Part shown: positions 14,450 to 22,114 of the stretch, one piece after another
How the letters are laid out: every line of letters starts with the position of its first letter
How positions within the stretch are numbered: the first letter of the stretch is position 1
NCBI GenBank assembly: GCA_964344775.1
Contig: CAYFOO010000011.1
Coordinates: 1 to 29,576, forward strand
DNA from: CAYFMH01 sp964344775
GTDB lineage: Bacteria > Patescibacteriota > Gracilibacteria > UBA4473
Length of the DNA stretch: 29,576 bases
Reading direction: 5' to 3'
The notes under the pieces: model-generated
Told to the model about the DNA's origin: nothing
The model's database searches: none
What the model saw: only the letters and a program-made list of their open reading frames with translations
Program-made: the position numbers and the translations under genes

Positions 14450-14493
14450 TAGGACAGGGAACAGGGACGAGGAAATAGGAAATAGAATTTTAT
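14450..14493. repeat. Degenerate AGGGA/GGAAATA repeat upstream of cca
   Basis: Imperfect purine-rich units (AGGACAGGGAACAGGGAC, GAGGAAATAGGAAATAG) immediately before the cca start codon, similar in texture to the repeats at 6673 and 10228. Confidence 0.45.
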
Positions 14494-14523
14494 TTCACTT
14501 TATTTTAGCATGGAATAATTTAA

Positions 14524-14551
14524 TTGACAAATATTAAAAAATTTGTATATT
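14524..14551 (+). promoter_or_regulatory. Promoter of orphan gene at 14563
   Basis: TTGACA (14524-14529), 16 bp, TATATT (14546-14551); ATG follows after 11 nt. Confidence 0.65.
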
Positions 14552-14562
14552 GTGCTTGATTT

Positions 14563-15141
14563 ATGTTTAAAATGGAACGATTTTTTCCCGATTGCGAGGC
14601 ATTGGAGAACCTTTTGGATCCTGAAAAAATGGAGGGGATGCAGATGGTTATAAATTTGGAGGTGAAGTGTCTTTTGCGTGTGAGAGTTGCTCTGAGCGAT
14701 TTCTCAACATTAGAATACACAGATATTTTTTCTATATTATCTGATACCTATAATTTACATGAAGTCGATGAAGAGGATCCAGCAGAAAAGTTAAAAGCTT
14801 TGTTATCAGTAAAAAAAATAATTTGGACACTTCTCATGAATGCTGTGCATCATAATATGATTTTTATGCGTGATAAAAATCCTAGAGGAGGGGCTATCAA
14901 AATTAGAAAAAACTTAAAAAGAATTCCTCCAAAAAACAAAAAAACAGATGAAAACCAATACGTATGGTTTGGACACGAAAAAAATGGAAACTTTCAATGG
15001 AAAAATCTGAGTGGGACAGAGTTGGACAAAGGAGATTGTAATCAAATGTTTAATGCTATTAAAGTTTTTTTAAAAAGATTAGAAGCAGAAATTGAAAGAT
15101 TGGAAGGAGTAATGGATCAAGTGGCAACTATTCGAATGTGA
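14563..15141 (+). CDS. Hypothetical helical protein, 192 aa
   Basis: Not recognised. The protein is soluble and mostly helical: helices around 10-75, a hydrophobic helix LLSVKKIIWTLLMNAVHHNM (about 85-104), a lysine-rich region with strands (IRKNLKRIPPKNKKTDENQY, WFGHEKNGNFQWKN) and a final long helix (FLKRLEAEIERLEGVM). There is no signal peptide. The strong promoter with an 11-nt gap to ATG gives an almost leaderless mRNA and sets the start. Its TGA stop (15139-15141) touches the stop codon of lepA on the other strand with no base between. TGA acting as stop here supports the standard code. Confidence 0.72.
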   Translation: MFKMERFFPDCEALENLLDPEKMEGMQMVINLEVKCLLRVRVALSDFSTLEYTDIFSILSDTYNLHEVDEEDPAEKLKALLSVKKIIWTLLMNAVHHNMIFMRDKNPRGGAIKIRKNLKRIPPKNKKTDENQYVWFGHEKNGNFQWKNLSGTELDKGDCNQMFNAIKVFLKRLEAEIERLEGVMDQVATIRM

Positions 15142-16959
15142 TTACTTCTTCATCATCGCAAAGAACGCATCCTGCGGAATGTCCACTTTTCCAAATGCCT
15201 TAAGTCGTTTCTTTCCTTTTTTCTGCTTTTCGAGCAATTTTCGCTTACGGGTCACATCTCCTCCGTAGAGTTTAGCAGTTACGTCTTTCCTCATCGCGGA
15301 GATTGTCTCTCTCGCGATAATCTGTGAGCCAATCGCGGCCTGAATCGCAATGGCAAATTGTGCTTTTGGGATAATTTCTTTGAGTTTTTCGCACCACTTG
15401 GCGCCGATCCCTTGGGCCTGATCTTTGTGAGTGATTTGAGAGAGAGCATCGACTTTGTCCCCAGCGACGAGCATATCCATTCGCACCAATTTGTCCGATC
15501 GCATGCCGATTGGTTCATAGCTCATGGAGGCATAGCCAGAGGAGATAGACTTCAGATCGTCGTAGAAGTCCGTGATGATGGAAGCAAGCGGGATCTCGAA
15601 GTGCAGTTCAGCTCGGCTTTCACTTGTGTATTGGATGTTTTTTGAGGTTCCACGTCGATCGGTGCAGAGTTTTATAATTGAGCCAATCTGATCAGAGGGA
15701 CAGAGGATGGTGATATTCATCCAGGGTTCTCTGATTTCTGTGTATTCTCCCGCATCGGGAAGTTCTCCGGGATTGGCAATAGTTTGGACGGAGTCGTCGT
15801 TTTTTACAATTTCATATTTTACCGAGGGAGCGGTCACGAGGATATCGAGATCAAACTCTCGTTCTAATCGCTCTTGCACGATATCGAGGTGTAGCAGTCC
15901 CAGAAATCCTGTCCGAAATCCATGCCCGAGTGCGCCGGAGTGTTCTGGTTCGTATTTGAGGGCGGCATCGTTGAGGGACAATTTTTCTAGTGCTTTCCGT
16001 AGTAGTGGGAAGTCATCTCCATTGATCGGGTAGATCCCGGCAAAAACGAAGGGGGTGACTTCACTATAACCGGGAAGCGGCGATGGAGGTTGTGCTGAGA
16101 CGTGCCGCGGCACGTCTTTACAAATAGTCTCTCCGACTCGGGCGTCCACCACATTCTTCAGTCCCGTGACGATGTAGCCGACCTCTCCGGTTTTTAACGA
16201 CGGAGTAGGGGCATATTTCGGAGCCAGAGCACCGACCTCTAGGGCATCAATATCTCGTTTAGTTCTGAGAAGTTTAAGTTTATCACCTTTATTTATTTCT
16301 CCAGCAAAAACACGGACGCTGGACACCACCCCGCGGTATGAGTCGAAGGTAGAGTCAAAGATCAGGGCTTTTGTATTCCCATCGGTAAAAACTTCTGGAA
16401 ATTTGGTAAAAATCTGGTTGTCTTCTGGAGCAGGGATCTTTTCTACAATTTTATCGAGCAGTTCTGGTACATTAGTTCCTTCTTTGGCCGAAACGGTCAG
16501 GATGTCTTCTGCTGCAAATCCCAGCAGTTTTTCAATTTCCTCAGCTCTTCGTTCAGGCTCTGCGGCGGGAAGATCAATTTTATTCAGCACGGGGATGACT
16601 TCCAGGCCGTATTCCATTGCCATGTACACATTTGCCAGAGTTTGAGCTTCAATTCCCTGTGTCGCGTCTACCACCAGGATGGCTCCTTCGCAGGCGGCCA
16701 GACTTCGAGATACTTCATACGAAAAATCCACGTGACCGGGGGTATCAATCAGATTGAGCTGATGATCTTTCCAATTCATTCGAACTGGTTGCAATTTGAT
16801 CGTGATACCTCGTTCTCGCTCCAGTTCCATCGTGTCGAGGAGTTGTTCTTTCATCTCCCGTTTGTCGATCGTGCCAGTGATTTCAAGAAATCGGTCGGCC
16901 AGGGTAGACTTTCCGTGATCAATATGGGCAATAATACAAAAGTTCCTAATTTTATTCAT
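15142..16959 (-). CDS. lepA: Elongation factor 4 (back-translocase LepA)
   Basis: LepA is a ribosome-bound GTPase that acts on stalled or misplaced tRNAs and influences initiation and ribosome assembly. The 605-aa protein has the G domain with AHIDHGKST (11-19), DTPGHVDFS (72-80) and NKIDL (126-130), domains II, III and V, and the LepA-specific C-terminal domain ending KRKLLEKQKKGKKRLKAFGK. Length is normal. Odd point: residues about 280-288 (KDVPRHVS) come from a perfect 20-bp palindrome inside the gene, in a stretch a few residues longer than in the E. coli protein. A diverged remnant of its own 5' end lies about 80-120 bp upstream (17036-17081). The orphan gene at 14563 ends exactly at its stop. 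Confidence 0.97.
   Translation of the reverse strand: MNKIRNFCIIAHIDHGKSTLADRFLEITGTIDKREMKEQLLDTMELERERGITIKLQPVRMNWKDHQLNLIDTPGHVDFSYEVSRSLAACEGAILVVDATQGIEAQTLANVYMAMEYGLEVIPVLNKIDLPAAEPERRAEEIEKLLGFAAEDILTVSAKEGTNVPELLDKIVEKIPAPEDNQIFTKFPEVFTDGNTKALIFDSTFDSYRGVVSSVRVFAGEINKGDKLKLLRTKRDIDALEVGALAPKYAPTPSLKTGEVGYIVTGLKNVVDARVGETICKDVPRHVSAQPPSPLPGYSEVTPFVFAGIYPINGDDFPLLRKALEKLSLNDAALKYEPEHSGALGHGFRTGFLGLLHLDIVQERLEREFDLDILVTAPSVKYEIVKNDDSVQTIANPGELPDAGEYTEIREPWMNITILCPSDQIGSIIKLCTDRRGTSKNIQYTSESRAELHFEIPLASIITDFYDDLKSISSGYASMSYEPIGMRSDKLVRMDMLVAGDKVDALSQITHKDQAQGIGAKWCEKLKEIIPKAQFAIAIQAAIGSQIIARETISAMRKDVTAKLYGGDVTRKRKLLEKQKKGKKRLKAFGKVDIPQDAFFAMMKK
16098..16117 (-). repeat. 20-bp palindrome inserted in frame in lepA
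   Basis: Perfect palindrome with arm AGACGTGCCG, followed on the plus strand by TTAC. It encodes DVPRHV in lepA, at a place where the protein seems to have extra residues compared with E. coli LepA (comparison from memory). The shape (GACG...CGTC then a pyrimidine pair and TAC) matches the tgt element at 17750. Confidence 0.65.
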
Positions 16960-17035
16960 GGGAAGCGTTGATTAGTGTGAATATTCTCGTTTGCCGAAGC
17001 TTTTTGTAAAGCTTTGAAGGTTGAACAAAGAGGAA

Positions 17036-17081
17036 TGGTCAATATGGGAAAGATACAGAAGTTTCTGATTTTTTTGGTCAT
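17036..17081 (-). pseudogene. Remnant of a second lepA 5' end
   Basis: From the ATG at 17081-17079 the minus strand reads MTKKIRNFCIF and, after allowing one missing base, AHIDH; intact lepA begins MNKIRNFCIIAHIDHG. Most base differences are silent (ATC/ATT, AGA/AGG, TTC/TTT, GAC/GAT, CAT/CAC). It lies about 80-120 bp upstream of the real start, on the same strand, and stops abruptly. A small hairpin AAGCTTT-TTGT-AAAGCTT (16997-17014) lies between the two copies. Confidence 0.75.
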
Positions 17082-17113
17082 GTAGCCGCTACTTTACTTA
17101 TTTTTTAAATTTT

Positions 17114-18310
17114 TCAAAAAATGTTTGAGATAAAACACTGGCTTGTTCCCAAATATAAATATGTTTGTATGATATAAATATTCCACTTTTTCACCATCTT
17201 TTCTTTCCATTCTTCAAAATTGCCTTCAAGTATTTTTTTGCGTACCTGTCTCATGAGATTGTGAAAAAAATGAAGGTTGTGAATAGTTAGAAATCTCGCT
17301 GCAGCCATTTCTTCCGCTCGCAAGAGGTGGTGGAGATAAGCTCGGGAATACTGTTTTTCTGCACAAGTTTCACATTTGCATCCTTCATCGAGAACTTTTT
17401 TGTCTTCTCGGAACTTGGCATTTTTGATCTTTATATCCCCATTTTGAGTAAAGACCGTTCCGTGTCGGGCATTTCTCATTGGTATCACACAATCAAACAT
17501 GTCGATCCCTCGGCTGATTGCCTCGAGTAAATTTGTCGGATTCCCAACCCCCATCAAATATCTTGGTTTATTTTCTGGCATCTGTGGACACATTTCATCG
17601 AGAACTTTATACATTTCCTCGGCTGTTTCTCCTACGGCCAGCCCCCCCAGGGCAAATCCATCGAAGGGAAGGGCAGTAATCTCTTCGAGAGATCTTTGTC
17701 GGAGTTCGGGAAAACAACCGCCTTGGATAATTCCGAAGATTTGTGGCCTGGACGCATTGCAATGCGTCCCTACGGGCCACAAATCATTATGTTTTTTTAG
17801 GCTTCGTTTGGCCCAATCGGTAGTTCGTTCGACTGCCCGTCTGATTTTGTGAAACTTTGGTACATTTGGAGGACATTCGTCGAATGCCATGAGGATGTCG
17901 GCTCCGAGATTGTTTTGGATTTCGATGGATTTCTCTGCATCGAGATAAAATCGCTGACCGTCAATGTGTGAGTTAAAAAATACGCCATCATCCGTGATTT
18001 TTTTTCGTTTAATTGAAAAAACCTGAAACCCACCAGAGTCAGTGATGATGGGGCCGTTCCATTTCATAAATTCATGTAATCCACCTAGTTTTTTTACCAA
18101 TTCTGATCCTGGACGCAGATGCAAATGGTAGGTGTTGGCTAACACAAAAGGAGCCTGCATTTTTTGCAAATCGTCCACAGAGAGAGCTCCTTTTATCACC
18201 CCCTGTGTCGCTACAGAAAAAAAGAAAGGAGTTTCAATGTCACCTCTTCGTGTTTTTAGGACACCCGCACGAGCCGAGCCATCTGTTTTTTGTAGATCAA
18301 AGTTATCCAT
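17114..18310 (-). CDS. tgt: Queuine/preQ1 tRNA-ribosyltransferase
   Basis: Exchanges G34 of GUN-anticodon tRNAs for preQ1 in the queuosine pathway; tRNA-Asp(GUC) in this window is a natural substrate. At 398 aa it shows TDSGGFQVF with the catalytic D91, the nucleophile D273 in GIDMFDCVIP, and the zinc site C311, C313, C316 with H344. Odd points: the normally conserved PTRNAR is PMRNAR here (M278); residues about 176-190 (DLWPVGTHCNASRPQ) come from a palindromic element and make this loop longer than in E. coli Tgt; and the protein carries a C-terminal tail (WNIYIIQTYLYLGTSQCF...) of about 25 residues beyond the usual end. It ends in TGA. It starts 11 nt after the stop of the TIM-barrel gene and probably shares its transcript. 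Confidence 0.95.
   Translation of the reverse strand: MDNFDLQKTDGSARAGVLKTRRGDIETPFFFSVATQGVIKGALSVDDLQKMQAPFVLANTYHLHLRPGSELVKKLGGLHEFMKWNGPIITDSGGFQVFSIKRKKITDDGVFFNSHIDGQRFYLDAEKSIEIQNNLGADILMAFDECPPNVPKFHKIRRAVERTTDWAKRSLKKHNDLWPVGTHCNASRPQIFGIIQGGCFPELRQRSLEEITALPFDGFALGGLAVGETAEEMYKVLDEMCPQMPENKPRYLMGVGNPTNLLEAISRGIDMFDCVIPMRNARHGTVFTQNGDIKIKNAKFREDKKVLDEGCKCETCAEKQYSRAYLHHLLRAEEMAAARFLTIHNLHFFHNLMRQVRKKILEGNFEEWKEKMVKKWNIYIIQTYLYLGTSQCFISNIF
17738..17785 (-). repeat. Nested palindromic element inside tgt
   Basis: Outer arms GATTTGTGGCC (17738-17748) and GGCCACAAATC (17775-17785) pair over 11 bp. Inside them is a perfect 20-bp palindrome (17750-17769, arm GGACGCATTG) followed by CTACG. 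The whole 48 bp is read in frame in tgt. The inner palindrome plus CCTAC tail resembles REP/MITE-like repeats and the lepA element at 16098. Confidence 0.75.
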
Positions 18311-18321
18311 GTGGGGCGTTT

Positions 18322-19026
18322 CTACCTTATTCCAATCATTTTTTCCAGATATTTTTTAATTTTTAATTGTTCGGTGAAAGAATTTTCTAATTCAATACTG
18401 ATGTAATCTGGCAGATATTTTACGTATTTTTTCAAGTAATCTAATTCTTTCAGATCATGCAAATAATGGTTACTATAAATGGAAAAATCTTCTCTACGTT
18501 CATCTTGGGCTATTTCTGGGGTTTTGTTGATGGCAGAGATGTGGCAGCAGCCGATTTTGTACTTATCTAAACATTTGGATAGATTCTGATGATGGGGCAA
18601 TTTCTGAATCACGGCATAATCCTCAAAATGTGAAAAATCAACACACAGGCCGCCACATTTTCCCAAATTTTCATAAAAAAGATCATTGATGTTGTACGTA
18701 TTTTCGATGAAGATTTTTTCTCGATATTCCGACCATTTTAAAAATTCTAGTGCACTTGGAACCGCGTGAATATTGAAAATTTCTGTCCCGTAGTTATCTC
18801 GAAAAAAATCCAGTTCCCACTCCTCCATATCGTCTCTGAGGTGGACGTGAGGGATAGAATTGAGATTTGTTTTTTTGAGTAGATCATACAATTCTTTTCG
18901 TTCATCGGGTTTGAGGAAAGTTGGAAATGCAGCTATTTGTTTGAGATTTAGTATATCAATTTCCTTGATTTTACCTCGCCAGTTGGAGGCAGGGGTGGTG
19001 GTGAGACCGAGGAGAATGGTTTTCAT
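18322..19026 (-). CDS. TIM-barrel protein, xylose-isomerase/AP-endonuclease-2-like
   Basis: The 234-aa protein is not a named family I recognise, but it has the metal-ligand layout of xylose isomerase-like TIM barrels: H60/H62 in IPHVHLRDD, E108 in FIENTYN, D130 and H133 in CVDFSHFED, H162 in CCHISAIN and E212/E214 in SIELENSF. Members include sugar-phosphate isomerases/epimerases and endonuclease IV; at this length and with few basic residues near the site, sugar chemistry or an unknown reaction is more likely than DNA repair. It lies upstream of tgt with an 11-nt gap, probably in one operon, so a role near queuosine or tRNA metabolism is possible but unsupported. A promoter TTGAAG-16-TATTTT (19069-19042) precedes it. 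Confidence 0.6.
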   Translation of the reverse strand: MKTILLGLTTTPASNWRGKIKEIDILNLKQIAAFPTFLKPDERKELYDLLKKTNLNSIPHVHLRDDMEEWELDFFRDNYGTEIFNIHAVPSALEFLKWSEYREKIFIENTYNINDLFYENLGKCGGLCVDFSHFEDYAVIQKLPHHQNLSKCLDKYKIGCCHISAINKTPEIAQDERREDFSIYSNHYLHDLKELDYLKKYVKYLPDYISIELENSFTEQLKIKKYLEKMIGIR

Positions 19027-19041
19027 GAATTCTTTAAAAAC

Positions 19042-19069
19042 AAAATAATTTTCAATAAAAACACTTCAA
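19042..19069 (-). promoter_or_regulatory. Promoter of TIM-barrel gene and tgt
   Basis: Minus strand TTGAAG (19069-19064), 16 bp, TATTTT (19047-19042); ATG follows 15 nt later. The -35 is imperfect. Confidence 0.4.
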
Positions 19070-19088
19070 TTGAAAGCAGGATGAAAGA

Positions 19089-19616
19089 CTAGTTTACAAA
19101 CAAATCTTTGTGCTTAAAGGTATACCAGGTTACCATGGCCCAAATAATTCCCCAGAGGACTGAGAGCGTGATGCTCCAGATAATTATTTTAATAATATCC
19201 CAGGCGACTTGTTTTGTGAGAAAACTGAAGTCATCGATGTAGGGGAAGAGATTATTGAAATAGGCAATTATCTGAAAAAGTATGATGATGCCTAAATTGG
19301 CAAAAAGGAGGTAGGGAAGCCATTTTCGATACTGGAAAAATCCAAGTCCTTCCACTAAATGTAAAATCCCACAGACGGTAAGCATGCTGATAAAAAGTGG
19401 CATGCCGTCACTATTTTCTAATACTCCGTATGAGGCATAAGCTCGGTACAGACAAAACACTCCTACCAAGAGAGACGCTCCCCCCAAGAGAGAAAAGATA
19501 GTATTTTCATCCCACCGAGCTTTGATAGAAAGAACTTTGTCTTCTACTTTTGCTTCCACGATGTGGTCTTCGTGTATGGGAGTGGTGGTATCGTTTTTAT
19601 TTTCTTCAGGTGTCAT
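19089..19616 (-). CDS. Four-helix integral membrane protein, 175 aa
   Basis: Not recognised. Residues 1-35 are polar and acidic and probably cytoplasmic. Four hydrophobic segments follow (about 40-58, 73-92, 100-120 and 138-165), with a short polar loop containing YRKW after the second. There is no signal peptide or cysteine pattern. It could be a DoxX-like or DUF-type small membrane protein, but no motif fixes that. It has its own promoter (TTGCAT-17-TAAAAT, 19672-19644) with a leader of about 20-30 nt and no clear ribosome site. The divergent neighbour is hflX. Confidence 0.75.
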   Translation of the reverse strand: MTPEENKNDTTTPIHEDHIVEAKVEDKVLSIKARWDENTIFSLLGGASLLVGVFCLYRAYASYGVLENSDGMPLFISMLTVCGILHLVEGLGFFQYRKWLPYLLFANLGIIILFQIIAYFNNLFPYIDDFSFLTKQVAWDIIKIIIWSITLSVLWGIIWAMVTWYTFKHKDLFVN

Positions 19617-19643
19617 TTTGTTTTTAAAAAGGTTAGTGGTTGG

Positions 19644-19672
19644 ATTTTACTTGAGCTGGATATGTGATGCAA
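19644..19672 (-). promoter_or_regulatory. Promoter of membrane-protein gene
   Basis: Minus strand TTGCAT (19672-19667), 17 bp, TAAAAT (19649-19644). Confidence 0.5.
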
Positions 19673-19680
19673 GATAATCT

Positions 19681-19709
19681 TTGAGATTGGTTTGAAAGTC
19701 ATTTAAAAT
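19681..19709 (+). promoter_or_regulatory. hflX promoter
   Basis: TTGAGA (19681-19686), 17 bp, TAAAAT (19704-19709); ATG at 19721 is 11 nt further on. Divergent from the promoter at 19644-19672 with 8 bp between the -35 boxes. Confidence 0.5.
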
Positions 19710-19720
19710 TATAAAAGAAA

Positions 19721-20821
19721 ATGAAGCATCCTAAAAAAATGAAAACGCTCATCCTTGATATCATCGACAAAGACGAGAATCGATGCACGGCGGAAGAAAA
19801 CTTGGAAGAATTACAACAACTGATTATCGCCGCGGGCGGAATCACGATAGAAAAAATAATTCAGAAACGAGGACGCCCCTCCGCCAAGACATTTTTGGGA
19901 ACTGGAAAAATCGAAGAAGCAGCTCAGTTTGTGAAAGAAAATGAAATTGAATTAATTATTATCAATGGGATGTTGAAACCCAATCAGTATCTACATTTAC
20001 AGAAGGTTTTTCCGAAGAAAAAACTTTGGGATCGAGTGGATTTAATTCTTAAAATTTTTGATCGACATGCAGTTTCTCGCTTGGCCCAGTTGCAGATTAA
20101 GCTAGCGAAGTTGCAACACGAGATTCCAAAACTCTATGCTCGTCATGCAACTACACTTTTTGAGCGTGCGGGAGCAGGGATTGGTACACGAGGACTTGGA
20201 GAAAAAGGGATTGAGGCCGAAAAAAGACACATTCGTCGACAGATAAAACAGTTGGAAGAAAAGATACAAGCACTGCAAATAGTTCAAAAAAATCAGCGAA
20301 AACATAGGAAAAGAACGGGGATTCTGACCGCTGCTCTAGTAGGATATACCAATGCTGGCAAATCTTCACTCATGAAAGTTTTGACCAAAAACAAAGACAT
20401 TGAGGTCAACGATGCCCTGTTTGTTACGTTGGATACAAAAATAGGAAAAACTTGGTTGCCAACAGCGGAACAAGAAATTTTGGTGGCTGATACGATTGGA
20501 TTTATCCGGGATTTACCGCCAGATCTTATTTCTTCTTTTCTGGCGACACTTGAGGAGGCTCAGGAGGCACATTTACTTCTACATGTGATTGATGCCAGTG
20601 ATCCACAGTGCACAGAAAAAATAAAAATAGTAGAAACAATTCTCGATCAAATTGGATGTCAGGAAATTCCTCGTTTGTATATTTTCAATAAAATTGATCG
20701 GCTTCAAAAGCCTAAGAAATTTTCCACTTTTCGGAAAAAAAAGGTATTTGTTTCTTGTGTGAGTCGAAAAGGGATTGAGGAGCTGAAAGAAGAATTGGGA
20801 AAATTTTTATTAAAAAAATAA
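19721..20821 (+). CDS. hflX: Ribosome-splitting GTPase HflX
   Basis: HflX binds the large ribosomal subunit and splits or rescues stalled 70S ribosomes under stress. The 366-aa protein has the N-terminal HflX domain, the glycine-rich linker with GAGIGTRGLGEKGIEAEKRH (here GLGEKGIE instead of the usual GPGET-LE), a coiled coil (about 165-195) and the G domain with GYTNAGKS (208-215), ADTIGFIRDLP (256-266) and NKID (323-326). The C-terminal domain is short. Start: ATG 19721 follows the promoter by 11 nt; ATG 19739 (MKTLIL) is an alternative. It is the only recognised housekeeping gene between 9.7 and 27.5 kb on the plus strand. Confidence 0.94.
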   Translation: MKHPKKMKTLILDIIDKDENRCTAEENLEELQQLIIAAGGITIEKIIQKRGRPSAKTFLGTGKIEEAAQFVKENEIELIIINGMLKPNQYLHLQKVFPKKKLWDRVDLILKIFDRHAVSRLAQLQIKLAKLQHEIPKLYARHATTLFERAGAGIGTRGLGEKGIEAEKRHIRRQIKQLEEKIQALQIVQKNQRKHRKRTGILTAALVGYTNAGKSSLMKVLTKNKDIEVNDALFVTLDTKIGKTWLPTAEQEILVADTIGFIRDLPPDLISSFLATLEEAQEAHLLLHVIDASDPQCTEKIKIVETILDQIGCQEIPRLYIFNKIDRLQKPKKFSTFRKKKVFVSCVSRKGIEELKEELGKFLLKK

Positions 20822-20849
20822 GCTAGAATTTGTATTCCAGCCTATTTTT
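20822..20849 (+). terminator. Probable terminator after hflX
   Basis: GCTAGAAT (20822-20829), loop TTGT, ATTCCAGC (20834-20841), one mismatch, then CTATTTTT. A weak stem, but it directly follows the hflX stop. Confidence 0.4.
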
Positions 20850-20868
20850 GAGAAAACATTTTAAAAAA

Positions 20869-21303
20869 TTAGTCTTTGTCACCACAAATGCCAGCCGGGC
20901 ACATTGGACGAGAAACTATCAGTGCTATCACGTTCAAGAGCATGAGAGTGTGAGAAATCATAGCCATGTTGTTGCCCCAGTGTATTTTTGCCATGGCAAC
21001 AATCAGAATCACAGCGAAACCAGCGAGTGCTAGTTTGTAGATAATCCGAGGCACCATGTTTCCAAGAGCTACGGCTACAGCACCACCGACTTCAGTGATC
21101 ACAACAGCCCAATAAGCCACTGTTTTGAGTGTGCCAGTGAGACCAACTTTTTCTTCGAGCATCCCGAGAAACATGTCTGGTCCGGTGAGTTTCATTACTC
21201 CTGGGATGAGAAAAAGAAGTACAATCCCGATTCGGATAAGTCCGAGGGCGAGTGCTGGGTTGTCACAGCATTCTTTTTTCGAACTACAACAGAAAAACTT
21301 CAT
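20869..21303 (-). CDS. DoxX-family membrane protein with terminal Cys clusters
   Basis: A 144-aa protein with four predicted membrane helices (about 17-38, 62-82, 87-106, 113-131) and the DoxX-type features LIRIGIVLLFLIPGVMKLTGP near the first helix and EVGGAVAVALG in the second. DoxX proteins are linked to redox stress or quinone/thiosulfate chemistry; the exact role is unsettled. Unusual: cysteines are clustered at both ends, C5, C6, C12 and C13 at the N-terminus and C135 and C140 at the C-terminus (MCPAGICGDKD), both probably on the same side of the membrane. This suggests a metal site or disulfide relay. The leader has no obvious ribosome site; a possible promoter is TTGCCT-16-TACTCT about 30 nt upstream. 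Confidence 0.82.
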   Translation of the reverse strand: MKFFCCSSKKECCDNPALALGLIRIGIVLLFLIPGVMKLTGPDMFLGMLEEKVGLTGTLKTVAYWAVVITEVGGAVAVALGNMVPRIIYKLALAGFAVILIVAMAKIHWGNNMAMISHTLMLLNVIALIVSRPMCPAGICGDKD

Positions 21304-21559
21304 CGTTTAGGGGGTTAAAAAATAAAAGCAACTTCGAGAGTAGTGAGGAAGTGGGAAAAGGCAAGTTTTTTTTGCAACGGCTAATGTAGTAGTGGAAGCA
21401 ATAAGAACAATAAAAAAAGAGGCAATCACCTCCATCTTTAGTATTTCAAATCGTGCTAAAAGATATTTTTTATATTTTAATAATAAGATCTAATTTATCT
21501 CCTGAAATTATAAAAACAAGAATTGAATTGCACAAATTTCAAAATTCGAAGTAGTTTTA

Positions 21560-21587
21560 TTTGACTTTTTTGTCAAAAAATTATAAA
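21560..21587 (+). promoter_or_regulatory. Promoter with overlapping inverted repeat
   Basis: TTGACT (21561-21566), 15 bp, TATAAA (21582-21587), ATG 8 nt later. TTTGAC (21560-21565) and GTCAAA (21572-21577) form an inverted repeat over the -35 and spacer, a possible operator. The preceding 250 bases (21304-21559) hold the doxX leader, a small GAGG-6-CCTC hairpin near 21420 and nothing else I can name. Confidence 0.5.
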
Positions 21588-21595
21588 CAGGATAT

Positions 21596-22114
21596 ATGAA
21601 ATTTGGAAAAAAAATAGATAGTCCTGAAACACCCACCCCAGAAGAAAGGCACAAAAAATTTTTAGAAATAATTAGTGCTTTCGATAACTATATGAATGGT
21701 TTTTTGATTTTTTTAGTATTATTTGTGTGTTTAGGAGATCTTAGTTCCCTTAAGAGAGAAAAAAAAGAACTAGAAATTGATCTCAAAACAGAACGTGAAT
21801 TTAGAGAAAGAGTTGGAGGGGTTTTAGATGGTTTGTTTAAAATAGTTAAAAAAGGAGAAGAAGGAGAGGTGTTAAGAATGAGAGTAGTGGGGACTATCAG
21901 TAATGCTAATTTATTATCCAGGATGGTACAAAGACAAGGAATTGAACTCCCTCCAGAAACACTTTTAATGTTTCCAGATGGAAGTACTTATCATTTTGAT
22001 GGAAAAATTCCACTTCTCAGAAAAGGAGATGAAATAGTTATTGTGCGAGATGATAACGAAAAAGGGGATGTCCTTTGGGGGGAGGTAAATCCTTCTGAAT
22101 CAGAAAAAGTTTAG
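21596..22114 (+). CDS. Single-pass membrane protein with coiled coil, 172 aa
   Basis: Not recognised. The N-terminus is polar (about 1-34), then a single membrane segment GFLIFLVLFVCLGDL (about 35-50), then a charged coiled coil (LKREKKELEIDLKTEREFRE, about 52-75) and a C-terminal beta-rich domain (from about 95: EVLRMRVVGTISNANLL..., LLRKGDEIVIVRDDNEKGDV). With a short positive N-terminus the C-terminal domain may lie outside. The layout resembles small FtsB/L-like proteins, but the C-terminal domain is larger than theirs and no family match is claimed. The mRNA is nearly leaderless. The last 4 bp overlap the gpmI stop region on the other strand. Confidence 0.72.
   Translation: MKFGKKIDSPETPTPEERHKKFLEIISAFDNYMNGFLIFLVLFVCLGDLSSLKREKKELEIDLKTEREFRERVGGVLDGLFKIVKKGEEGEVLRMRVVGTISNANLLSRMVQRQGIELPPETLLMFPDGSTYHFDGKIPLLRKGDEIVIVRDDNEKGDVLWGEVNPSESEKV

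Noticed and set aside
14563..15141. Use of the TGA=Gly genetic code
   Set aside because: TGA ends the antitoxin (ATGA overlap with mazF), tgt, hicA and two orphans at sensible positions, and no gene needs an internal TGA to be complete.
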